A program made the translations under genes and the position numbers. A stretch of DNA of 64,000 bases from Bacillus thuringiensis (GTDB lineage Bacteria > Bacillota > Bacilli > Bacillales > Bacillaceae_G): the NCBI RefSeq assembly GCF_001182785.1, contig NZ_CP012099.1, forward strand, positions 1,486,501-1,550,500, in the 5' to 3' direction. The notes beneath the pieces are model-generated. The model was not told where the DNA came from, searched no databases, and saw only the letters and a list, made by a program, of their open reading frames with translations. Positions 16,302-26,384 of this stretch are shown here, one piece after another. Position 1 is the first letter of the stretch. Every line of letters begins with the position of its first letter.

Positions 16302-17780
16302 TTGGAAAAGGTAGATATTTTTAAAGATATTGCAGAACGAACAGGCGGTGATATTTATTTTGGAGTTGTAGGAGCTGTTCGAACAGGGAAATCAACATTC
16401 ATTAAAAAATTTATGGAACTTGTGGTTATTCCAAATATTGAGAATGAGTCTGACCGTCAAAGAGCGCAGGATGAATTGCCTCAAAGTGCTGCTGGTCGTA
16501 CAATTATGACGACGGAACCGAAGTTTGTTCCAAACCAAGCGGTTTCTATCGAAGTAGATGAAGGGCTTGAAGTGAACATTCGATTAGTAGATTGTGTTGG
16601 ATATACGGTTCCAGGAGCGAAGGGCTATGAAGATGAGAATGGCCCGCGCATGATTAATACCCCTTGGTATGAAGAACCTATTCCATTCCATGAAGCTGCA
16701 GAAATCGGCACGCGTAAAGTAATTCAAGAACATTCAACAATTGGTGTTGTAATTACAACAGATGGAACAATTGGTGAAATTCCAAGAAGAGATTATATAG
16801 AGGCAGAAGAACGCGTTGTAAATGAGTTGAAAGAAGTAGGAAAACCTTTCATTATGATAATTAATACGGTACAGCCGTATCATCCAGATACAGAGCAATT
16901 ACGCCAAAGTTTATCAGAAGAATATGATATCCCGGTTATTGCAATGAGTGTGGAGAGTTTAAGAGAAACAGATGTATATAATGTACTTCGTGAAGCGCTA
17001 TTTGAATTCCCTGTATTAGAAGTGAATGTGAACCTTCCGAGCTGGGTAATGGTGCTAAATGAAGGGCACTGGTTGCGTCGAAGTTATCAAGAAGCAGTTC
17101 AAGAAACTGTGAAGGATATAAAACGTCTTCGTGATGTGGATCGCGTTGTTTGGCAGTTTAGTCAATATGAATTTATTGATCGAGCGAGCCTAGCTGGCAT
17201 TGATATGGGGCAAGGTGTGGCGGAGATTGATTTATATGCGCCAGATGAATTATATGATCAGATTTTAAAAGAAGTAGTAGGAGTAGAAATTCGAGGGAAA
17301 GATCATTTATTGAAGCTTATGCTCGATTTATCTCATGCGAAAATAGAATACGATCAGGTGGCGGATGCACTGCGTATGGTTAAGCAAACAGGATATGGTG
17401 TAGCAGCGCCTGCACTAGCGGATATGAGCTTAGATGAGCCAGAAATTATTCGTCACGGTTCAAGGTTTGGTGTGAAGTTAAAAGCGGTAGCGCCATCTAT
17501 TCATATGATTAAAGTAGATGTAGAGTCAACGTTTGAGCCGATCATTGGTACTGAAAAGCAAAGTGAAGAATTAGTTCGTTATTTAATGCAAGATTTTGAA
17601 GATGACCCGTTATCAATTTGGAATTCTGATATATTTGGACGTTCGCTTAGCTCGATTGTTCGAGAAGGAATTCAGGCGAAATTATCTTTAATGCCAGAAA
17701 ATGCTAGATATAAATTAAAAGAAACGCTAGAAAGAATTATTAATGAAGGATCTGGCGGATTAATTGCGATTATACTATAA
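16302..17780 (+). CDS. spoIVA: Spore coat morphogenetic ATPase SpoIVA
   Basis: Builds the basement layer of the spore coat on the forespore surface by ATP-driven polymerisation, and is needed for cortex formation. The 492-residue length equals that of B. subtilis SpoIVA. A Walker A motif GAVRTGKST lies at 24-32, VDCVGYTV near 100 matches the Walker B/switch region, and the C-terminal end NEGSGGLIAIIL is highly conserved in the family. The start is TTG 16302 with a GAGGGAGGG site. A sigma-E-like promoter is visible upstream and a terminator directly follows. Confidence 0.97.
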   Translation: MEKVDIFKDIAERTGGDIYFGVVGAVRTGKSTFIKKFMELVVIPNIENESDRQRAQDELPQSAAGRTIMTTEPKFVPNQAVSIEVDEGLEVNIRLVDCVGYTVPGAKGYEDENGPRMINTPWYEEPIPFHEAAEIGTRKVIQEHSTIGVVITTDGTIGEIPRRDYIEAEERVVNELKEVGKPFIMIINTVQPYHPDTEQLRQSLSEEYDIPVIAMSVESLRETDVYNVLREALFEFPVLEVNVNLPSWVMVLNEGHWLRRSYQEAVQETVKDIKRLRDVDRVVWQFSQYEFIDRASLAGIDMGQGVAEIDLYAPDELYDQILKEVVGVEIRGKDHLLKLMLDLSHAKIEYDQVADALRMVKQTGYGVAAPALADMSLDEPEIIRHGSRFGVKLKAVAPSIHMIKVDVESTFEPIIGTEKQSEELVRYLMQDFEDDPLSIWNSDIFGRSLSSIVREGIQAKLSLMPENARYKLKETLERIINEGSGGLIAIIL

Positions 17781-17781
17781 G

Positions 17782-17813
17782 AAAAATCCCTCTCATTGTA
17801 GAGGGATTTTTTG
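17782..17813 (+). terminator. Intrinsic terminator of spoIVA
   Basis: AAAAATCCCTCT pairs with AGAGGGATTTTT, then TTGTTTTTTC. Confidence 0.92.
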
Positions 17814-18077
17814 TTTTTTCGATTATAAAATAGAAAAATAAACAGTCATTATCTAATACATTGTTGTAAATTGTCAAGTTTCATCAGATTTTCACATTTT
17901 CAGAGTAACAATTTCCTTAAAAATATTGAATTATAAGGGAGAATCGTATAATATAGGCGTTGATAATGATTTATCTACATCTTTGTAGTATAGAATTTGT
18001 AAAAATTGCCTACAAATGAAAGTAAGACTCATTTTATGATCATTATACAGTCTTATCTTTGGGAGGAGGTGAATGGC

Positions 18078-18350
18078 ATGAACAAGACAGATTTAATCAA
18101 TGCTGTTGCAGAAGCAAGTTCCCTTTCTAAAAAGGACGCAACAAAAGCAGTAGACGCTGTTTTTGATTCTATCTTAGAAGCTTTAAAACAAGGTGATAAA
18201 GTACAACTGATCGGATTCGGTAACTTCGAAGTTCGTGAGCGTGCGGCTCGTAAAGGTCGTAACCCACAAACAGGTGAGGAGATTGAAATCGCTGCAAGTA
18301 AAGTACCTGCATTCAAACCTGGTAAAGCGTTAAAAGATGCGGTTAAATAA
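18078..18350 (+). CDS. hup: DNA-binding protein HU
   Basis: Nucleoid-associated protein that bends and compacts DNA. The 90-residue protein begins [20 protein letters not shown] and carries the HU signature [20 protein letters not shown], whose arm inserts in the minor groove. ATG 18078 has a perfect GGGAGGAGGTG ribosome binding site; a longer in-frame extension to 18006 has none. In B. subtilis hbs also lies between spoIVA and folE. Essential there. A TTGAAT / TATAAT pair at 17926-17952 has a short 15-base spacer and is only a weak promoter candidate. Confidence 0.97.
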   Translation: MNKTDLINAVAEASSLSKKDATKAVDAVFDSILEALKQGDKVQLIGFGNFEVRERAARKGRNPQTGEEIEIAASKVPAFKPGKALKDAVK

Positions 18351-18369
18351 TCCTTACATATTAACAGGG

Positions 18370-18404
18370 AAGAAGAGTTTCCTTTTTGGGAACTCTTCTT
18401 TTTG
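18370..18404 (+). terminator. Intrinsic terminator of hup
   Basis: AAGAAGAGTTTCC pairs with GGGAACTCTTCTT, then TTTGC. Confidence 0.88.
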
Positions 18405-18431
18405 CTTTTAAAAACATAAATATGCTAGAAT
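18402..18431 (+). promoter_or_regulatory. Candidate promoter of folE
   Basis: TTGCTT (18402-18407), 18-base spacer and TAGAAT (18426-18431) with an extended TGC before the -10. The -35 overlaps the tail of the hup terminator. Confidence 0.45.
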
Positions 18432-18470
18432 GTGTTCGTATCACTTTTAGGTTTTCGGGAGGGCTAGCGG

Positions 18471-19040
18471 ATGGCAAAAGTTAATTTAGAACAAATTGAA
18501 CATGCAGTACGCCTTATTTTAGAGGCGATTGGGGATGACCCAAATCGTGAGGGAGTACTTGATACACCAAAGCGTGTTGCAAAAATGTACGCAGAAGTGT
18601 TCGCAGGTATGCATGAAGATCCGAAAGAGCATTTGCATAAAGTATTCGGAGAAGATCACGAAGAGCTTGTACTCGTAAAAGATATACCATTTTATTCGAT
18701 GTGTGAGCATCATTTAGTTCCATTCTATGGAGTTGCTCACGTTGCATATATTCCGCAAGGCGGAAAGGTGACAGGGTTAAGTAAATTAGCTCGTACTGTA
18801 GATACAATTGCACGTCGTCCACAACTGCAAGAACGTATTACATCAACAGTAGCGAACTCTATTATGGAAGTACTAGAGCCGCATGGTGTAATGGTAGTAG
18901 TAGAAGCAGAACATATGTGTATGACGATGCGTGGTGTGAAAAAACCAGGTGCGAAAACAGTAACGACAGCAGTTCGTGGTGTGCTTGAAAATGATGCTGC
19001 AGCGCGCAGTGAAATTTTATCGTTTATTAAAACGAAGTAA
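18471..19040 (+). CDS. folE: GTP cyclohydrolase I
   Basis: First step of tetrahydrofolate synthesis, GTP to dihydroneopterin triphosphate. The 189-residue protein has the zinc and active-site signature [12 protein letters not shown] near 77-88 and [19 protein letters not shown] near 145-163. ATG 18471 follows GGGAGGG. In B. subtilis the gene (mtrA) is followed by mtrB, encoding the TRAP attenuator; no mtrB is present here, consistent with the missing trp operon near hisC. A terminator follows. Confidence 0.96.
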   Translation: MAKVNLEQIEHAVRLILEAIGDDPNREGVLDTPKRVAKMYAEVFAGMHEDPKEHLHKVFGEDHEELVLVKDIPFYSMCEHHLVPFYGVAHVAYIPQGGKVTGLSKLARTVDTIARRPQLQERITSTVANSIMEVLEPHGVMVVVEAEHMCMTMRGVKKPGAKTVTTAVRGVLENDAAARSEILSFIKTK

Positions 19041-19041
19041 A

Positions 19042-19075
19042 GAAAAGCGGGAAACTGCTTTTCTTTTTTTTTTTT
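19042..19075 (+). terminator. Intrinsic terminator of folE
   Basis: GAAAAGC/GCTTTTC stem with an 8-base loop, followed by a run of about 13 T residues. Confidence 0.85.
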
Positions 19076-19224
19076 AGTAAATAAATGATATAGTTTTAGC
19101 TAGACAGAGTGAGGTTAGAAAGATTGCTTACATGAATGGTAGGTGTAGCCAAGTTTTGGTTATAGAAAATAGAGTGTATGTGTTATAATAAGTTTTATGA
19201 ATTAGAAAACAAGGGTGATTTTTT

Positions 19225-19959
19225 GTGTGTGACATCTACGGAGGGTATGCGGGTATAAAAGAGAAATTGATGGAGAAATTACGCCATCCTTATTTTATAA
19301 ACTATATTGAAGAACCATTTATTGATGAAGAAAAGATAGCATTGTTATATGGTGCTTTAAAGAGTGCAAACTTACATATAGAACAAATTGAGCATTACGT
19401 AGTAACAATTATGCTTGTGCAAATTGCGCTTGATACGCATGAAAGGGTATCAAATAAAGCAGGCGAGGAAGCGATTGAATCGCATAAATGTCGTCAATTA
19501 ACAGTACTTGCAGGCGATTACTATAGTGGACTATATTATTATTTATTGTCTATGAATCGTGATATTGTTTTAATTCGTGCACTTGCTGAAGGAATTAAAG
19601 AGATAAATGAACACAAAATTATGTTATACCAAAAAGCGCATGAAACGACGGGTGACATAATGAAAAGCGTAGTAACGATTGAGTCTGCGCTCCTTCAAAA
19701 AACATGTGATCATTTTCATTTATCACATTGGAAGCCATTTATCACATACGTATTAGGTGGAAATCGCCTTCAAAAAGAAATTCAATTGTATGCTGATAAA
19801 CAACATTCACCTGTTTTTCAAGCGATGCAAGATGCTTTAGGTGATAAAGCAGAAGTAGTGATTAATGGTTGGATGATGGAATTGAGAAAGAAAGAAAAAC
19901 AATTTTTAGAAAATCACATAGACATAAATGAAATAAATTCTGTGTTAAGGGATAAATAG
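19225..19959 (+). CDS. hepS: Heptaprenyl diphosphate synthase component 1
   Basis: Small subunit of the two-part enzyme making the heptaprenyl side chain of menaquinone-7; HepT, encoded at 20743, is the catalytic partner. The 244-residue protein aligns by eye with B. subtilis HepS segments: [54 protein letters not shown] and IKEINEHKI. The start is GTG 19225 with AAGGGTGAT upstream. A TATAAT at 19184 lies just upstream without a convincing -35. It leads the hepS-menG-hepT cluster. Confidence 0.92.
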   Translation: MCDIYGGYAGIKEKLMEKLRHPYFINYIEEPFIDEEKIALLYGALKSANLHIEQIEHYVVTIMLVQIALDTHERVSNKAGEEAIESHKCRQLTVLAGDYYSGLYYYLLSMNRDIVLIRALAEGIKEINEHKIMLYQKAHETTGDIMKSVVTIESALLQKTCDHFHLSHWKPFITYVLGGNRLQKEIQLYADKQHSPVFQAMQDALGDKAEVVINGWMMELRKKEKQFLENHIDINEINSVLRDK

Positions 19960-19997
19960 AAGACATAAGCAATTTTACATTGGAAGAAGGTACGAGC

Positions 19998-20711
19998 ATG
20001 CAACAATCAAAAGAAGAAAGAGTACATGACGTATTTGAAAAGATTTCTGATAAATACGATGTGATGAATTCTGTAATTAGTTTTCAAAGACATAAAGCGT
20101 GGCGTAAAGAAACGATGCGAATTATGGATGTACAACCTGGCAGTAAAGCGCTTGATGTATGCTGCGGAACCGCAGATTGGACAATTGCGCTAGCTGGAGC
20201 GGTAGGTGAGCAAGGAAAGGTTGTTGGCTTAGACTTCAGTGAAAATATGTTATCTGTCGGTAAGCAAAAGGTAGAGGCGTTACAATTAAAACAAGTAGAA
20301 CTTCTACATGGGAATGCAATGGAGCTTCCGTTTGAAGATAATACGTTTGATTATGTAACGATTGGGTTTGGTTTACGTAACGTACCGGATTATATGCACG
20401 TATTAAAAGAAATGACGCGTGTAGTAAAACCAGGTGGAAAAGTAATCTGTTTAGAAACATCTCAACCAACAATGATTGGTTTTCGACAAGGATATATTTT
20501 ATACTTTAAATATATCATGCCGTTATTTGGAAAGATGTTTGCGAAAAGTTATAAAGAATATTCATGGCTTCAAGAATCTGCTAGTGCATTCCCAGGGATG
20601 AAAGAATTGGCCCAAATGTTTGAGCAAGCTGGACTTGAACGTGTGCAAGTGAAACCATTTACTTTTGGGGTAGCAGCGATGCATTTAGGTATTAAACCAG
20701 AATCAAAATAG
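19998..20711 (+). CDS. menG: Demethylmenaquinone methyltransferase
   Basis: SAM-dependent C-methylation of demethylmenaquinone, the last step of menaquinone synthesis. The 237-residue protein has the class I methyltransferase motif [15 protein letters not shown] (near 49-63), the family signatures [17 protein letters not shown] and [19 protein letters not shown] 19998 has AGAAGG 7 bases upstream and is preferred to TTG 19980. It is flanked by hepS and hepT, the two prenyl chain genes, as in B. subtilis. Confidence 0.95.
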   Translation: MQQSKEERVHDVFEKISDKYDVMNSVISFQRHKAWRKETMRIMDVQPGSKALDVCCGTADWTIALAGAVGEQGKVVGLDFSENMLSVGKQKVEALQLKQVELLHGNAMELPFEDNTFDYVTIGFGLRNVPDYMHVLKEMTRVVKPGGKVICLETSQPTMIGFRQGYILYFKYIMPLFGKMFAKSYKEYSWLQESASAFPGMKELAQMFEQAGLERVQVKPFTFGVAAMHLGIKPESK

Positions 20712-20742
20712 AAAAAAGAAGTTTTAGGTTAAGGTGAACAAT

Positions 20743-21705
20743 ATGAAGTTACAACTTATGTACTCTTTTTTACGATCGGATATTAATGTGATAGAAAAAG
20801 AATTAAAAAAGACAGTTGCTTCTGAACAGCCATTAGTAGAAGAGGCAGCATTACAACTTATTGAAGCTGGTGGGAAGCGAATTCGTCCCGTATTTGTGTT
20901 GCTTGCAGGGAAATTTGGAGATTATAAGTTAGATGCGATTAAGCATGTTGCTGTTGCGTTAGAGCTTATTCATATGGCTTCTCTTGTTCACGATGATGTT
21001 ATTGATGCTGCATTTTTACGACGCGGCAGTGCGACTGTGAATGCGAAATGGGGAGATCGTATTGCGATGTATACAGGGGACTATTTGTTCGCTAAGTCTC
21101 TTGAATGTATAACAAATATCGAAATCCCAGAGGCGCATCAAGCGTTATCACATACTATTTTAGAAGTCTGTAAAGGTGAAATTGAACAAATTAAAGATAA
21201 ATACAATTATGACCAAAATTTAAGAACGTATTTAAGAAGAATAAAGCGAAAAACAGCATTATTAATTGCCGCGAGTTGCCAATTGGGAGCGATTGCTGCT
21301 GGTGCTAATCGTGATACAGTAAATCGTCTATTTTGGTATGGGTATTTTGTAGGAATGTCTTATCAAATTATTGATGACATTTTAGACTTCGTTTCCACGG
21401 AAGAGAAACTTGGAAAACCTGCTGGTGGAGATTTATTACAAGGAAACATTACGCTCCCTGCTTTATATGCGATGGAAGATCCAGTACTTCGTAAGAAAAT
21501 CACATCTGTACATGAAAATACAACAGCAAGTGAAATGCAAGAAATTATTGATGCTGTAAAAAATAGTACAGCGATCGATAAAGCATTTGCGTTTAGTGAA
21601 CGGTATTTACATAAAGCTTTAGAAATAATAAAACCACTCCCTCGTGGACAGGCGAAGTATGCATTGCAAAATGTAGCAAAGTATATTGGAAAACGAAAAT
21701 TTTAA
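20743..21705 (+). CDS. hepT: Heptaprenyl diphosphate synthase component 2
   Basis: Catalytic subunit of heptaprenyl diphosphate synthase, elongating farnesyl diphosphate with isopentenyl diphosphate from the pool that fni balances. The 320-residue protein has both aspartate-rich motifs of trans-prenyltransferases: LVHDDVIDA near 78-86 and YQIIDDILDF near 206-215, plus GGKRIRPVF. ATG 20743 follows AAGGTGA; a GTG at 20734 lies inside that site. Last gene of the hepS-menG-hepT group. Confidence 0.95.
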   Translation: MKLQLMYSFLRSDINVIEKELKKTVASEQPLVEEAALQLIEAGGKRIRPVFVLLAGKFGDYKLDAIKHVAVALELIHMASLVHDDVIDAAFLRRGSATVNAKWGDRIAMYTGDYLFAKSLECITNIEIPEAHQALSHTILEVCKGEIEQIKDKYNYDQNLRTYLRRIKRKTALLIAASCQLGAIAAGANRDTVNRLFWYGYFVGMSYQIIDDILDFVSTEEKLGKPAGGDLLQGNITLPALYAMEDPVLRKKITSVHENTTASEMQEIIDAVKNSTAIDKAFAFSERYLHKALEIIKPLPRGQAKYALQNVAKYIGKRKF

Positions 21706-21748
21706 TGTTTATTCTAAAAAATAAAATAATCTCTCTATTTCAAAACTA

Positions 21749-21777
21749 TTGCACAATTGTGATAAGGGTGATAATAT
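21749..21777 (+). promoter_or_regulatory. Candidate promoter of ndk
   Basis: TTGCAC (21749-21754), 17-base spacer, TAATAT (21772-21777), about 50 bases before the ndk start. Confidence 0.45.
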
Positions 21778-21829
21778 GTGTGTGGGGATATACAATTACA
21801 TACATAATTCAGAAGTGGAGAGATTTTTT

Positions 21830-22276
21830 ATGGAAAAAACATTTCTAATGGTAAAACCAGACGGTGTACAACGTGCCTTCATTGGGGAAATTGTAGCTCG
21901 TTTTGAGAAAAAGGGCTTTCAATTAGTTGGTGCAAAATTAATGCAAGTCACTCCGGAAATTGCTGGACAACACTACGCTGAGCATAAAGAAAAACCTTTC
22001 TTTGGTGAGTTAGTAGACTTTATTACATCTGGACCTGTATTCGCAATGGTATGGCAAGGTGAAGGTGTAGTAGATACAGCACGTAACATGATGGGTAAAA
22101 CAAGACCACATGAAGCAGCTCCTGGAACAATTCGTGGAGATTTCGGTGTAACTGTTGCGAAAAACATTATCCATGGTTCTGATTCTTTAGAAAGCGCAGA
22201 GCGCGAGATTGCTATTTTCTTTAAAGAAGAAGAATTAGTTGACTACTCAAAATTAATGAATGAATGGATTTACTAA
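21830..22276 (+). CDS. ndk: Nucleoside diphosphate kinase
   Basis: Transfers the gamma phosphate of ATP to other nucleoside diphosphates through a phosphohistidine. The 148-residue protein begins [16 protein letters not shown] and contains the active-site histidine in NIIHGSDS near 115. ATG 21830 follows an AGTGGAGAG site; an in-frame upstream extension to 21749 has no homology to the family and is left out. In B. subtilis ndk also follows hepT, and is followed there by cheR, which is missing here. Confidence 0.96.
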   Translation: MEKTFLMVKPDGVQRAFIGEIVARFEKKGFQLVGAKLMQVTPEIAGQHYAEHKEKPFFGELVDFITSGPVFAMVWQGEGVVDTARNMMGKTRPHEAAPGTIRGDFGVTVAKNIIHGSDSLESAEREIAIFFKEEELVDYSKLMNEWIY

Positions 22277-22322
22277 TTATTTTGAAATAATTTGTAAACG
22301 CTTTAATCAATGTGATAATAGT

Positions 22323-22367
22323 AAAAAGTGCAAGGAGAATAGGGGTATTCTTCTTGCACTTTTTTTA
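22323..22367 (+). terminator. Intrinsic terminator of ndk
   Basis: AAAAAGTGCAAGGAGAATA pairs with TATTCTTCTTGCACTTTTT, with one internal mismatch, then T-rich sequence. The rest of the gap to aroC (22368-22553) is AT-rich; TATAAT at 22463 may be its -10. Confidence 0.92.
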
Positions 22368-22553
22368 TTTTCAATTAGTTACGAAGTTTGAGCTGTTATG
22401 ATATATTGATATTTAAATTAGACCTATTGGAAATATAGAATAAGAAAATGGTCGATTTATGATATAATTTCTTTAATATTTTTAGAATGATAAAAGTTAA
22501 TATTATTGCTTAATATAGTGAGATAAATACATATACGAAAAGAGGAATAACGT

Positions 22554-23726
22554 ATGCGATATATTACAGCTGGTGAATCTCATGGTCCGCAACTTACAAC
22601 GATTATAGAAGGTGTTCCAGCAGGATTGTCTTTAGTAGCGGATGATATAAACGAAGAGTTAGCTAGAAGGCAAAAGGGATATGGGCGTGGTAGACGCATG
22701 CAAATTGAAACGGATCAAGCGCAAATTGTAAGTGGTGTTAGGCATGGAGAAACATTAGGTTCACCTATTACGCTCGTTGTTGAAAATCGTGATTTTGCAC
22801 ATTGGACAAAAGTTATGGGGGCAGAGCCTTTAACTGAGCAGGAAGAAAAAGAAATGAAAAGGAAAGTGACAAAACCAAGGCCTGGACATGCTGATTTAAA
22901 TGGTGCGATTAAATATGGTCATAGAGATATGAGAAATGTACTGGAACGTTCGTCAGCGCGCGAAACGACGGTGCGTGTTGCTGCGGGTGCGGTTGCTAAA
23001 AAGGTGTTAGCAGAACTTGGTATTAAAGTGGCGGGCCATGTAATTGAAATTGGCGGTGTACAAGCTAAGAAGGTTACGTATAATTCAATTGAAGAGTTAA
23101 AGAGTATTACAGAAGTATCTCCTGTACGTTGCTTAGATGACGAAGCTGGTAACCAAATGATGAAAGCAATTGATGATGCGAAAGCAAATGGTGATTCAAT
23201 CGGTGGAATTGTTGAAGTAATTGTGGAAGGAATGCCAATTGGAGTAGGTAGCTACGTACATTATGATCGAAAACTGGATGCGAAATTAGCAGCTGCAATT
23301 ATGAGTATTAATGCTTTTAAAGGTGTCGAGATTGGAATTGGTTTTGAAGCAGCACATAGACCGGGAAGTGAAGTTCATGATGAAATTCTGTGGAATGAGG
23401 AGCATGGGTATACACGAAGAACAAATAATGCAGGTGGATTAGAAGGCGGTATGACGACTGGAATGCCAATTGTTGTGCGCGGTGTGATGAAACCGATACC
23501 TACACTTTATAAACCTCTTCAAAGTGTAGATATTGGTACGAAAGAGCCTTTTACAGCGAGCATTGAACGTTCAGATAGTTGTGCAGTGCCAGCAGCTAGT
23601 GTCGTTGCAGAAGCGGTTGTGGCTTGGGAATTAGCGACAGCTTTAATAGAACAATTCGGATTAGATCGTATGGAACTAATTCGTGAAAATATTGAGAAAC
23701 ATAATGAATATGCGAGGGGATTTTAA
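22554..23726 (+). CDS. aroC: Chorismate synthase
   Basis: Makes chorismate from EPSP with reduced FMN, the end of the shikimate pathway. The 390-residue protein begins [20 protein letters not shown], the first family signature, with later signatures [20 protein letters not shown] near 105-124 and [10 protein letters not shown]. subtilis names it aroF. It overlaps aroB by one base (TAATG), so the two are translationally coupled. Confidence 0.97.
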   Translation: MRYITAGESHGPQLTTIIEGVPAGLSLVADDINEELARRQKGYGRGRRMQIETDQAQIVSGVRHGETLGSPITLVVENRDFAHWTKVMGAEPLTEQEEKEMKRKVTKPRPGHADLNGAIKYGHRDMRNVLERSSARETTVRVAAGAVAKKVLAELGIKVAGHVIEIGGVQAKKVTYNSIEELKSITEVSPVRCLDDEAGNQMMKAIDDAKANGDSIGGIVEVIVEGMPIGVGSYVHYDRKLDAKLAAAIMSINAFKGVEIGIGFEAAHRPGSEVHDEILWNEEHGYTRRTNNAGGLEGGMTTGMPIVVRGVMKPIPTLYKPLQSVDIGTKEPFTASIERSDSCAVPAASVVAEAVVAWELATALIEQFGLDRMELIRENIEKHNEYARGF

Positions 23727-24811
23727 TGGGAAACATACATATTCAAACGAAATCAAAAGAATATGATGTACATGTTGGTAAAGAAGCGTTGTCATACTTA
23801 ACAACGATCGTTCAAAATATGCAGCCAGCGGTATCTAACGTAATGATTATTTCAGATGAATCTGTTGCATCACTACATTTACAGACAGTTATCGATGCAT
23901 TACAAGTAGAGCAGGACGTGTTTTCGTTTGTTGTACCAAGTGGCGAAAAAGAGAAGTCTTTCGAAAATTTCTATGCGGCTCATACGTCAGCTCTTGAAAA
24001 TAAATTGGATAGAAATTCTTTAATTCTTGCACTTGGAGGCGGAATGATTGGAGATTTAGCTGGTTTTGTTGCTGCGTCGTTTATGCGTGGTATTCGCTTT
24101 GTGCAGGTTCCGACGACTTTATTAGCGCACGATAGCGCAGTAGGTGGGAAAGTAGCAATTAATCATCCGTTAGGTAAAAATATGATTGGTGCATTCCATC
24201 AGCCAGAAGCAGTTGTATATCATACACCGTTTTTACAGTCTCTTCCTGAAAAAGAGTGGCGTTCAGGTTATGCAGAGGTGATAAAGCATGCTCTTATTGG
24301 TGATGTGGAGCTATATCATTGGTTAAAAGAAGAAGTACAGACATTAGCGGATCTTCGTGATGAGAAGTTAATTCATATATTAACGAAGGCGATTCCTGTA
24401 AAGGCAAATGTTGTATCACAAGATGAAACAGAGAAGGGTGTACGTGCCCATTTGAACTTTGGACATACGTTAGGACATGCTCTTGAAAAAGAGCTAGGGT
24501 ATGGAAATATTACTCACGGTGACGGCGTAGCAGTTGGAATGTTATTCGCCATATTTTTAAGTGAGCAAGTGTACAAGGTTAATCTTGCTTATGAAGATAT
24601 AAAGCAGTGGTTCTTGAAATACGGCTATCCAAAAATGCCAAGAGATTTGAATGTAGAGCGCCTCGTTCAATTGATGAAACAAGATAAGAAAGCAAATGCA
24701 GGAGCAATTCATATGGTGCTTATGCAGGAATATGGGGTAGTGAATGTCGTATCTATTTCAGATGAGACTGTTCATATTGCGTTAGAGGCATTTCAAAAAG
24801 ATATGGTTTAA
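23726..24811 (+). CDS. aroB: 3-dehydroquinate synthase
   Basis: Second shikimate pathway step, cyclising DAHP with NAD and a divalent metal. The 361-residue protein has the NAD site LALGGGMIGDLAGFVAASF near 100-118, metal-binding histidines in HLNFGHTLGHALE near 244-256 and GYAEVIKHALI. Its ATG overlaps the stop of aroC. In B. subtilis aroH and the six trp genes follow aroB; here the next 130 bases hold no gene and hisC comes next. Confidence 0.96.
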   Translation: MGNIHIQTKSKEYDVHVGKEALSYLTTIVQNMQPAVSNVMIISDESVASLHLQTVIDALQVEQDVFSFVVPSGEKEKSFENFYAAHTSALENKLDRNSLILALGGGMIGDLAGFVAASFMRGIRFVQVPTTLLAHDSAVGGKVAINHPLGKNMIGAFHQPEAVVYHTPFLQSLPEKEWRSGYAEVIKHALIGDVELYHWLKEEVQTLADLRDEKLIHILTKAIPVKANVVSQDETEKGVRAHLNFGHTLGHALEKELGYGNITHGDGVAVGMLFAIFLSEQVYKVNLAYEDIKQWFLKYGYPKMPRDLNVERLVQLMKQDKKANAGAIHMVLMQEYGVVNVVSISDETVHIALEAFQKDMV

Positions 24812-24943
24812 AATGATAGCGAAGTGCTGTGAAGTGCTCATTTAGAGGTATTCTCGTAATAGTGACGGTTATGATAAAAGATTACAGTAAGGGGCTATAA
24901 CTGTATTGTAATCAAATTGAATGAAATGACTGGGGGAAGAAAA

Positions 24944-26056
24944 ATGAGAGTGAAAGAGCAATTGTTAACTTTGAGAGCGTATGTGCCTGGGAAAAACATT
25001 GAAGAAGTAAAAAGGGAATATGGATTATCGAAAATTGTGAAATTAGCATCGAACGAAAATCCATTCGGTTGCTCAGCGCGTGTGACAGAAGCATTAACTT
25101 CTTTAGCGAGCCAATATGCCCTTTATCCAGATGGATATGCCTTCGAAATTCGGACAAAAGTAGCGGAACATTTAGGGATAAAAGCAGAACAACTACTATT
25201 TGGTAGTGGATTAGATGAAGTCATTCAAATGATTAGCCGAGCGTTACTACATGAAGGAACAAACGTTGTAATGGCGAATCCTACGTTTTCACAATATCAT
25301 CACCATGCTGTTATTGAAGGAGCAGAAGTTCGTGAAGTATCACTTAAAGACGGTATTCACGATTTAGATGCAATGCTAGAGCAAGTAGATGATAAAACAA
25401 AAATTGTATGGATTTGTAATCCGAATAATCCGACAGGTACATATGTTGAGAAACAAAAATTACTTTCATTTTTAGAATCAGTTCCTAAGTCGGCTCTCGT
25501 TATTATGGACGAAGCATATTATGAATACGCGGACGCAGAAGACTATCCGCAAACACTACCACTTCTTGAAAAGTATGAAAATCTTATGGTTTTACGCACG
25601 TTTTCAAAAGCATATGGTTTAGCTGCTTTTCGTATCGGATATGCGATTGGGGATGCGAAGTTAATCGGACAGCTAGAAGTAGCGAGGTTACCATTCAATA
25701 CATCAACTGTAGCGCAATCTGTAGCACTCGCTGCATTAGAAGATCAAGCCTTTTTACAAGATTGTGTGCAAAAGAATGCTGAAGGTCTAAATCAGTATTA
25801 TGCATTTTGTAAAGAATATAACGTATTCTATTATCCATCTCAAACAAATTTCATTTTCTTAAAACTTGGTATACCGGGTAATGAAGCTTTCGAACGATTA
25901 ATGAAAAAAGGATATATCGTTCGTTCTGGTGCTGCATTTGGTATCGATGATGGTATTCGTATTACTGTCGGTTTGAAAGAAGAAAATGATGAAATTATAG
26001 AGTTGCTGAAAGAGCTTGTAAATGAGCAAGTACAGAAAGAAGAAACATATTCTTAA
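24944..26056 (+). CDS. hisC: Histidinol-phosphate aminotransferase
   Basis: PLP enzyme of histidine synthesis; in Bacillus the same enzyme also serves aromatic amino acid transamination, which fits its place after aroB. The 370-residue protein aligns by eye with B. subtilis HisC (VKLASNENPFGCS, ALYPDGYA, WICNPNNPTGTY) and has the PLP lysine in RTFSKAYGLAAFRIGY. ATG 24944 lies after GGGGGAAG; the frame open to 24917 has no ribosome site. tyrA and aroE, which follow hisC in B. subtilis, are not here; a terminator comes instead. Confidence 0.95.
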   Translation: MRVKEQLLTLRAYVPGKNIEEVKREYGLSKIVKLASNENPFGCSARVTEALTSLASQYALYPDGYAFEIRTKVAEHLGIKAEQLLFGSGLDEVIQMISRALLHEGTNVVMANPTFSQYHHHAVIEGAEVREVSLKDGIHDLDAMLEQVDDKTKIVWICNPNNPTGTYVEKQKLLSFLESVPKSALVIMDEAYYEYADAEDYPQTLPLLEKYENLMVLRTFSKAYGLAAFRIGYAIGDAKLIGQLEVARLPFNTSTVAQSVALAALEDQAFLQDCVQKNAEGLNQYYAFCKEYNVFYYPSQTNFIFLKLGIPGNEAFERLMKKGYIVRSGAAFGIDDGIRITVGLKEENDEIIELLKELVNEQVQKEETYS

Positions 26057-26065
26057 GAGATTGTG

Positions 26066-26091
26066 AAGGCTCCTATTATAGGAGCCTTTTT
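26066..26091 (+). terminator. Intrinsic terminator of aroC-aroB-hisC
   Basis: AAGGCTCCTA/TAGGAGCCTT stem with a 3-base loop and TTTT. Confidence 0.9.
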
Positions 26092-26182
26092 TATCGTATT
26101 AAAAATAAAGATTGAAGTCTGGTATTTAAGTTGTTCTGTAAATCACGGTTTGTATAGCTTGATAATTAGTGAGAGAAGTTAT

Positions 26183-26212
26183 TTGCACGGTCATAAAAGA
26201 AAGCGGTACAAT
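26183..26212 (+). promoter_or_regulatory. Candidate promoter of ypiA-ypiB
   Basis: TTGCAC (26183-26188), 18-base spacer, TACAAT (26207-26212). The ~170 bases from there to ypiA form an untranslated leader with no clear hairpin; nothing else is seen in the 328-base gap. Confidence 0.45.
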
Positions 26213-26384
26213 AGAAGATGATGATAGGGTATCGGTGTCATATCCGAACCTTTTGAACAATTACCTATTCTGTAAGAAGAAGTATAAGAAGAAGCATGCT
26301 CATTCTAAAGGTTGCGTTCTAACAGTGAGTTGCTTATGATAAATGAACAGAAGAGAATATTTTTTAGAATTAAAGGAGACGTTT

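Noticed and set aside
16302..17780. SpoIVA as an ordinary GTPase
   Set aside because: The P-loop could suggest a GTPase, but full length and conserved ends match SpoIVA, which is an ATPase.
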